Assembly (NCBI RefSeq): GCF_020520425.1
Contig: NC_079487.1
Location: forward strand, 113,680,141 to 113,744,140
Direction of reading: 5' to 3'
Source of the DNA: Spinacia oleracea
Lineage: Eukaryota; Streptophyta; Magnoliopsida; Caryophyllales; Amaranthaceae
DNA: 64,000 nucleotides
Position 1 is the stretch's first letter, and each line of letters starts with the position of its first letter. Shown here piece by piece: positions 58,801 to 64,000 of this stretch. The notes under the pieces are model-generated. The model saw only the letters and a list, made by a program, of their open reading frames with translations. It did not search any database and was not told the DNA's origin. The position numbers and the translations under genes were made by a program.

Positions 58801-60580
58801 GGGTTTCCAGCTTGGATCATTGACATTTGCTTGCCACAACGAATATAATTCGTTGAATTTTTCCTCCCAGCTTAAACTGCAATATTTCATAAAACATACA
58901 TCCCGGAAAGGTTGTGGGTCAATCTCCCCTATTCTCTTGATCCCAACTTTTGTTCCATCGCCTCCGATATTTAGGAAGAACTGTTTGGGATAACAAAAAA
59001 GTTAAACAAAGAGAAAAACAAAACAAATAAAAGTTAAACGATAACATCTAAGAAACAGGAATTGTATTTATTGACCACCCTTCTCAGTTCTCAAATATGA
59101 TATCTTGACATGGATTAGTGAACTAAGTTTGCTTTTGCAAAGAAAATAGATGAAATACTAAGATATAAGGAAAGAGTTGGTAGAAGTAGAAGAACGAGAA
59201 AATAACCATACATTTATGGCTTCCATTCTTGCAGATTTCAGCTCTTCGTTGCATGAAGACTCATTCGATATAAGAGTTTGATTAAGGCTTTCAAGCTGAT
59301 GAAATGCTTCTCCTTTCTCAACAAGTTCTCTCCTCAGAATTTCAAGCTGATCATTCAGATCTTCATTCCGTGACCTCAAGTGTTGCAACTGAGAAGTACA
59401 CACATTCAATTTGGCTAAACTTCCATGTCATCATAATACAAGAGACAAGTAGATTTCTACATAGAACTAGAAAAATATGAGGCAAGACGATAATTAACAC
59501 AGTTAAAGATGGAGAGAAGCAATAAAATCATGTAAATAAAACGGTAAAAATGTGAAATTAATATGAACTGAAACATATGAGAAAAACCAGGAGTAGTACT
59601 AGCAATTATAACAAAGAGGCAACACGAGGAATTCTCTTCCCCATCATAGGGATAATTAATATTCTGCAGTGCAACTTTTGGCACCATAATAATAATAATA
59701 TACTCGTAAATTTGTACAGGTTTTACCATCTCCAAAGTGTTTTGCAGCTTGTTATGCTTGTCAAAGGACTGACTCAATTGGTTTGCTGGGACAATCAGAT
59801 TGATCTCTGGAGATTCTGAATACCCATTAGCATTTGTAGATTTAGTAAGAAGTTCCTCCTGTTCCATGGTTCTAGCATCCAGTTTCTGCCGCTGAACTTC
59901 TAATCGATGCCTGATGTTCTTTATCTCTTGTTTCAATTGTTCAGATTTTCGCATCTCTGGAATTTCGACGTTGGAAGGAAAATGAAAGAAATAATCTTCA
60001 TATTAGAAACTTCCCTTTACAAAAAAAAGAAAAAAAAAAAGAAGAGGAAACGAAAGAGAGGATATGATCTTAAAAGTGGTTTCATCATACTGACAATAAA
60101 ATCATTTAGTAACATGAAGGCAGAAAACTTTGATATTAGTAAAATTTGGTGGGGAAGATACTTCATACTATATTTTTTTATTTTTTTGACAGCATTCATA
60201 CTATATTTCAAGGAAGAAATATATGCAATGGTGGTATTAGAAAATGATACAAACTTGACTATTTAGGCATCTAGCTGAGGTTCATTGTGATTGTATAAAC
60301 AGTATAGAGGACTTCTTAGTTATGTTAATTGCTAAATATGATCACCTTCGACAAAACCTTCATGTAGCCTATGTTTTTGTGCCATCAATGAACCAATTAC
60401 AGCAGATCTCTCACCAAGAAGCCTATCTTTCTCTTCAATCAAAGAGCTCATAGTAGCAAATCTTTCCAGACTCAGACCTTCCTTCTCCATCAAGAGATGG
60501 TTCTTGTAATCTAATTCTTTGGCAAGTTTCACCACAAGTTGATGCAGACTGATTATCTCTCGATGGTTGTCATCTGCCAT
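55818..60580 (-). CDS. XH unit D: IDN2/FDM-like protein whose frame continues past the XH domain
   Basis: Exons: 60580-60346, 59956-59727, 59388-59212, 58980-58768, 58113-57651, 57281-57025, 56000-55818, giving 585 residues if it ends at the stop at 55818. The start MADDNHREII is 8 bases after an acceptor (tctctggcag). Residues 1-155 are coiled coil with HQLVVKLAKELDYKNHLLME, then LESLNQTLISNESSCNEELK. XH covers about 215-362: VGIKRIGEIDPQPFRDV, PSWKPFKKD, EVADENDKKLAELRKEWGEE, IPELWNFEEGRRAYMKEVIQ. The normally conserved NEYNPSGRY is replaced by FRKYNLKMKSS. Instead of stopping after XH, the exon runs on for about 75 codons of coiled coil (GLMAEKERLL, ILMEEKDKLLKEK) to a donor. Further exons encode a hydrophilic tail. 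The last one has a near-perfect donor (gaa|gtaagtaag) just before its stop. This may splice into unit C. Confidence 0.7.
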
Positions 60581-61569
60581 TGCGATTTCTGCCAGAGATA
60601 CCAAATAAATCTAATTAACGGAACAGCCAGATTGAATATTATACTTCTATGCTAGCTAGGCAGCAAAGGGTAACATGGTTTGGGAGTTATATCAGAATTG
60701 AGAGCTTAAACGACTATTTGACAAAATGACAAATTACTCAGCAGCATAATGTACAGTGTTGTGTTAACGTAAAAAAGATTGAATAATCACTGTTAAGATA
60801 CAGATCAAACACACAGCAAATATAGAAACAGAACAACAAAAAAGCATGAACAATTTTATATATTCAGCAAATATAGAAACAGAACAACAACAAATCATGA
60901 ACAATTTTATATATTCAGCAAATTGGTCACAGCTACACTATGATGTTCTGATGCTGTTTTAAATAACAAATGAGAAAATAATATATTCCTCAATAATGTA
61001 GGAAGGAGACATAGAAACAACATCACAACTTCACAAGAACAAGCGAAAACCCCTTACCTTTTAAAAAAAATTGGGCACACATTAAAATCAGGGTCAAAAT
61101 TATGAATGAACTTGCAATTTGTAACCAATAGGAAACCTTTTCTTCAGAGTCAAAATTATGAATCCGAAAAAAAGAAGAGCTTAAAGGTAGTGCTGCTATG
61201 CCACAGAAAGTCAGAAACTACACCACACAATTCACCATTTTAGATAGTTGGTAAAGTGCTTTTTCAATCATCCATTCAGGCCTTATTTGAAACGTGTGGA
61301 TCCAAGGAACCAAATGCTCCTTTTATTCGGTGACAGAAGCTCAAACAACTCAACAGAGAAAAGGCATTATCCCAATATAAACTACCTAAGAAAACTGTCT
61401 ATTAAAATACACAAGGAACTGCTCTAGCACATCAAAAAAGAGAAGACGAGTCCTTGAGCCAGGAAGGTTTATCTGATTAATTGCATAATCATCGGATGCC
61501 AATGTGAGCGGGAAACAAAGAATTTGCTGAAAATCCTTCAACAAGTTGCTATAATTGCACTAAAAACTA

Positions 61570-61828
61570 CTTCCTCCGTCTTTTAATACTCGCAACGTTT
61601 GTTAGTTTCACGCATGCCAATGCACAACTTTGATCATTTATATCTTAAATTCTCTTTATGCAAAAATTATAAAAAGTTGATATTTTGAAAATACACATTG
61701 AGACTAATCTAACAAGATCCCACATGACTATGTTTTATCTTATATAAAAAGCACTAAGAATAGTCAAAGTAGATCACATGAATAGTGACAAAAGTCCAAA
61801 CGTTGCGAGTATTAAAAGATGGAGGAAG
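61570..61828. mobile_element. Stowaway MITE, 259 bp, in the leader intron of XH unit D
   Basis: Ends cttcctccgtcttttaatac and gtattaaaagatggaggaag are inverted repeats with one mismatch in 20 bases, continuing inward as tcgcaacgtttg/caaacgttgcga. TA duplicates lie at 61568-61569 and 61829-61830. Confidence 0.9.
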
Positions 61829-62267
61829 TACAATATGTAATCAAATTTCTACAGAAAAAGCACACATTCAATTAAACTCACATAAGGACTTGCAAGTTTC
61901 GAGTTTATGTCAAAAACAGCACAACTCCCTATCCCACCAAGAAAGTACCAATTCCTTCAATAATTTCATGGTATGAAAAAATGAAAAGTCACATATTTCT
62001 GTCTAATCAGATAAGGAATACATAACATTTCTCCAGAACTGGCTCTAAAAGTTTCACACTGAAAATCATTATTTAATTCAATGAACAAATAACTTCAATC
62101 AATTAGCCAACTAATTCAATATTTGAACATAACAAACTGCAAATTTGTGTTAATATTGATATGATAATAATGTAAAGAAAAATCAATTTCATTACTTGCA
62201 ACAAGCTTACATTGATCATTCTTAGCATAAAAAATTGCAAAACAAAGAAAAAAATTGGCACACTGAC

Positions 62268-62459
62268 CTAAATTATAAGAAAATATGCTACATGGGCTAA
62301 TCGTTCCTCGCAAAAACGAGGTTCCTCTCTTTCTGTTGGAGAGGGATAGAAAGAAAAAGAGACGAAATGGAGGTGAAAGGAAATGGAAGAGAAGAATGTA
62401 GAAGATGAAGAACACAGGGACGGAACTTGTGAGTTTTGACCACACTCTAAAGCTGCCAT
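62268..62459 (-). promoter_or_regulatory. Candidate leader exon of XH unit D with an upstream ORF
   Basis: On the minus strand a CT-rich stretch ends in a donor-like taatttag|gtcagtg at 62268, while the first coding exon of D begins after an acceptor at 60589. The leader contains a 63-codon frame, MAALECGQNSQVPSLCSSSS ..., whose stop codon ends exactly at the donor. If transcribed from its start it would act as an upstream ORF. The transcription start is not fixed. Confidence 0.4.
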
Positions 62460-62479
62460 TTGTGAAATTGGCGCTCTTT

Positions 62480-63530
62480 AGTCTCGGTTACGCTGATATT
62501 TGTTCTACGCCCCGATTTTCTTTTCGGTTGACTTTGTTCTATCCCATTTTCTAGTATGCTAATGAAAATTGAAAAAGCTTGTTATTGTACTTTTCGACCT
62601 AACAATGCACCTAAATTATAAGTGTATATGTCGGTCTACTTTCATGTAAATGTAACTTTAGCATAACAATTCTAGCATTTACCATCTTCCTTAAACTTAC
62701 CATAAAATTGTAAGTGTGTATCTTTTACTGAATATTTTTTCAAGACAAATTTATATACCTCGCGCACTGTCCAATAACTAGAATGTATAATATTGTTACC
62801 TTGAAATTTTTAATTGGTAAAACTATGTATCAACATATTATGCACCAAGTTTTCGATCAGGTGGTATTAAGAATACACCAACCTGAACTACTATCCCCAT
62901 TGTGACCAACATAGTGAGGTATGTCCTACTTACTTCTATATCCCTTTATGGTGGGATTGGAGAAACTACAGTATGTTGGAGGAGTAGTGATATTCCAATT
63001 AATATTGGCAATTTTATTCGTGTGCGCTTGGAAGAAACATGGCATATTCTTGAAGATGAGATAACCGGCTCAACAGTAGAGATGGGACTCTAGCTCGCAT
63101 GTCGTATGGAGATAAGCAAACTGATGATACAAATGGATAATCAAGTAGCAATTCTAACATTGCAAGGTACAGACACTTATGGAGGAGAGTGTGCACACAT
63201 CGTACATCACTGCCGCAAAATTAAAAACAACAGTTAGGAAGGAAATATAGCCGCGGATTGATTGGCGAATATAGGAGTAACGCAAACCTCGAAGATGGAG
63301 ATGAACCAAATACCGCCTCTAGTCTCTAGAGCCTGGGAAGATTATACATGAAATGAAGACCGTATGGGTGTGGCTAGACCACGTGTAATTTTTGTTACTT
63401 AGTCCTTTCAATTCTTGTTGGGTTCTTAGACTTCTTACCCCTCATTTGCAACCAAAATAAACAGAAACATTATGTTGTCCATTGTTGTTAAAATGACCTG
63501 CGAATATAAATCTTCTGCTCTTATTACCAA
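62480..63530. other. Intergenic DNA upstream of XH unit D
   Basis: It presumably holds the promoter of unit D at its left edge. A frame at 62902-63093 has no recognisable domain. Nothing else is supported. Confidence 0.4.
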
Positions 63531-63534
63531 CACG

Positions 63535-63672
63535 TCCACCACCACCACCATTTTACTTTGATTCCGCAACACCACCACCACCATTTTACTTTGATTCCGC
63601 AACACCACCACCACCATTTTACTTTGATTCCGCAACACCACCACACCATTTTACTGATTCCGCAACACCACA
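63535..63672. repeat. ~32-bp minisatellite, about four units
   Basis: The unit is accaccaccaccattttact then ttgattccgcaac. The last unit is shortened. Apparent His- or Trp-rich reading frames over it are products of the repeat. Confidence 0.9.
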
Positions 63673-64000
63673 GTTTTTTCTCTACTGGTGTCCAACCCTC
63701 CACAATCACCCGAAATGCCCCCTTGGCCCCTACACCACCACCAAGGCTGCCACTTAAACCTCCTCCCATTTATCTTCTCAATCAATTACCTTTTTTTTTA
63801 TTGTGGAAAGGGATTTGTTAGTCAATTTCTCAATTCCAAGGGTAGAAGAAAGAGAAAGCTCGTAGCAAAAGTGCAAACCAATTTGTATAAAAAAAGTATT
63901 AAGAAACTGTATGGCTGGTCATAGCAAAAAGTATTAACTTCAGATTTTATAATTGGACTCCTCCATTATTGTTGCATATTTTGGTCGTCCTGAGTGAGGG
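63673..64000. other. Window end, nothing recognised
   Basis: No gene, RNA or transposon border is supported. Confidence 0.4.

Noticed and set aside
63435-63821. His-rich and Trp-rich frames over the CAC minisatellite
   Set aside because: They are direct translations of the tandem repeat, with no start context or domain.
1-64000. CRISPR arrays, bacterial operons, riboswitches or organelle-type DNA
   Set aside because: The window is plant nuclear DNA with spliced genes. The regular repeats seen are minisatellites or retroelement arrays without CRISPR-like repeat-spacer structure.

Overview
This is an intergenic-rich stretch of a flowering-plant nuclear genome. It is AT-rich, its genes carry introns with GT/AG borders, and it is full of MITEs, SINE-like repeats, a Mutator-like element and LTR retroelements. 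Stowaway-type ends and the frequent 'tactccgta'-like words fit Caryophyllales (spinach/beet/quinoa relatives), but that placement is an inference, not a database result.

Layout. (1) 1-5.45 kb: no host gene recognised. It holds a textbook hAT-type MITE (760-1428, perfect 8-bp duplication), a Stowaway MITE (2903-3276), a Tourist-like MITE (4407-4747) and a degenerate Stowaway. (2) 5.46-24.58 kb: one Mutator-like element (MULE) with ~170-bp terminal inverted repeats and a perfect 9-bp target duplication (taacaaaaa). Its decayed transposase is on the minus strand, and a GRF-zinc-finger reading frame faces it from the other end. Inside it sits a young 12.5-kb Tat-lineage (Ty3/gypsy) LTR retroelement (5729-18213, duplication gatcc) that carries gag and protease regions and a two-exon accessory gene on the opposite strand. 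(3) 24.6-31 kb: a Stowaway MITE and a rearranged Ty1/copia fossil with a shared central LTR and a second LTR copy in inverted orientation. (4) 35031-36736 (+): a complete three-exon alpha-expansin gene of 258 codons. (5) 39.3-39.8 kb: the tail of a LINE. (6) 40.9-62.5 kb (-): a tandem cluster of four XH-domain units related to the IDN2/FDM family of RNA-directed DNA methylation (RdDM). All keep the same intron phases, and none has a visible zf-XS or XS domain.

How the genes fit together. The expansin is an ordinary secreted cell-wall-loosening protein. The XH cluster is the main host-gene interest. In Arabidopsis, IDN2/FDM proteins bind dsRNA through XS, dimerise through a coiled coil and contact partners through XH. 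The four units here keep only the coiled coil and XH. The most upstream unit (D) does not stop after its XH domain but runs on through further exons whose phases match the first exon of unit C. The locus may therefore encode a roughly 1092-residue double-XH protein, or alternatively a 585-residue protein (D) and a 496-residue protein (C). All gene models were made by eye from splice signals, reading frame and paralog comparison, so exon borders, above all the first exons, need transcript support.
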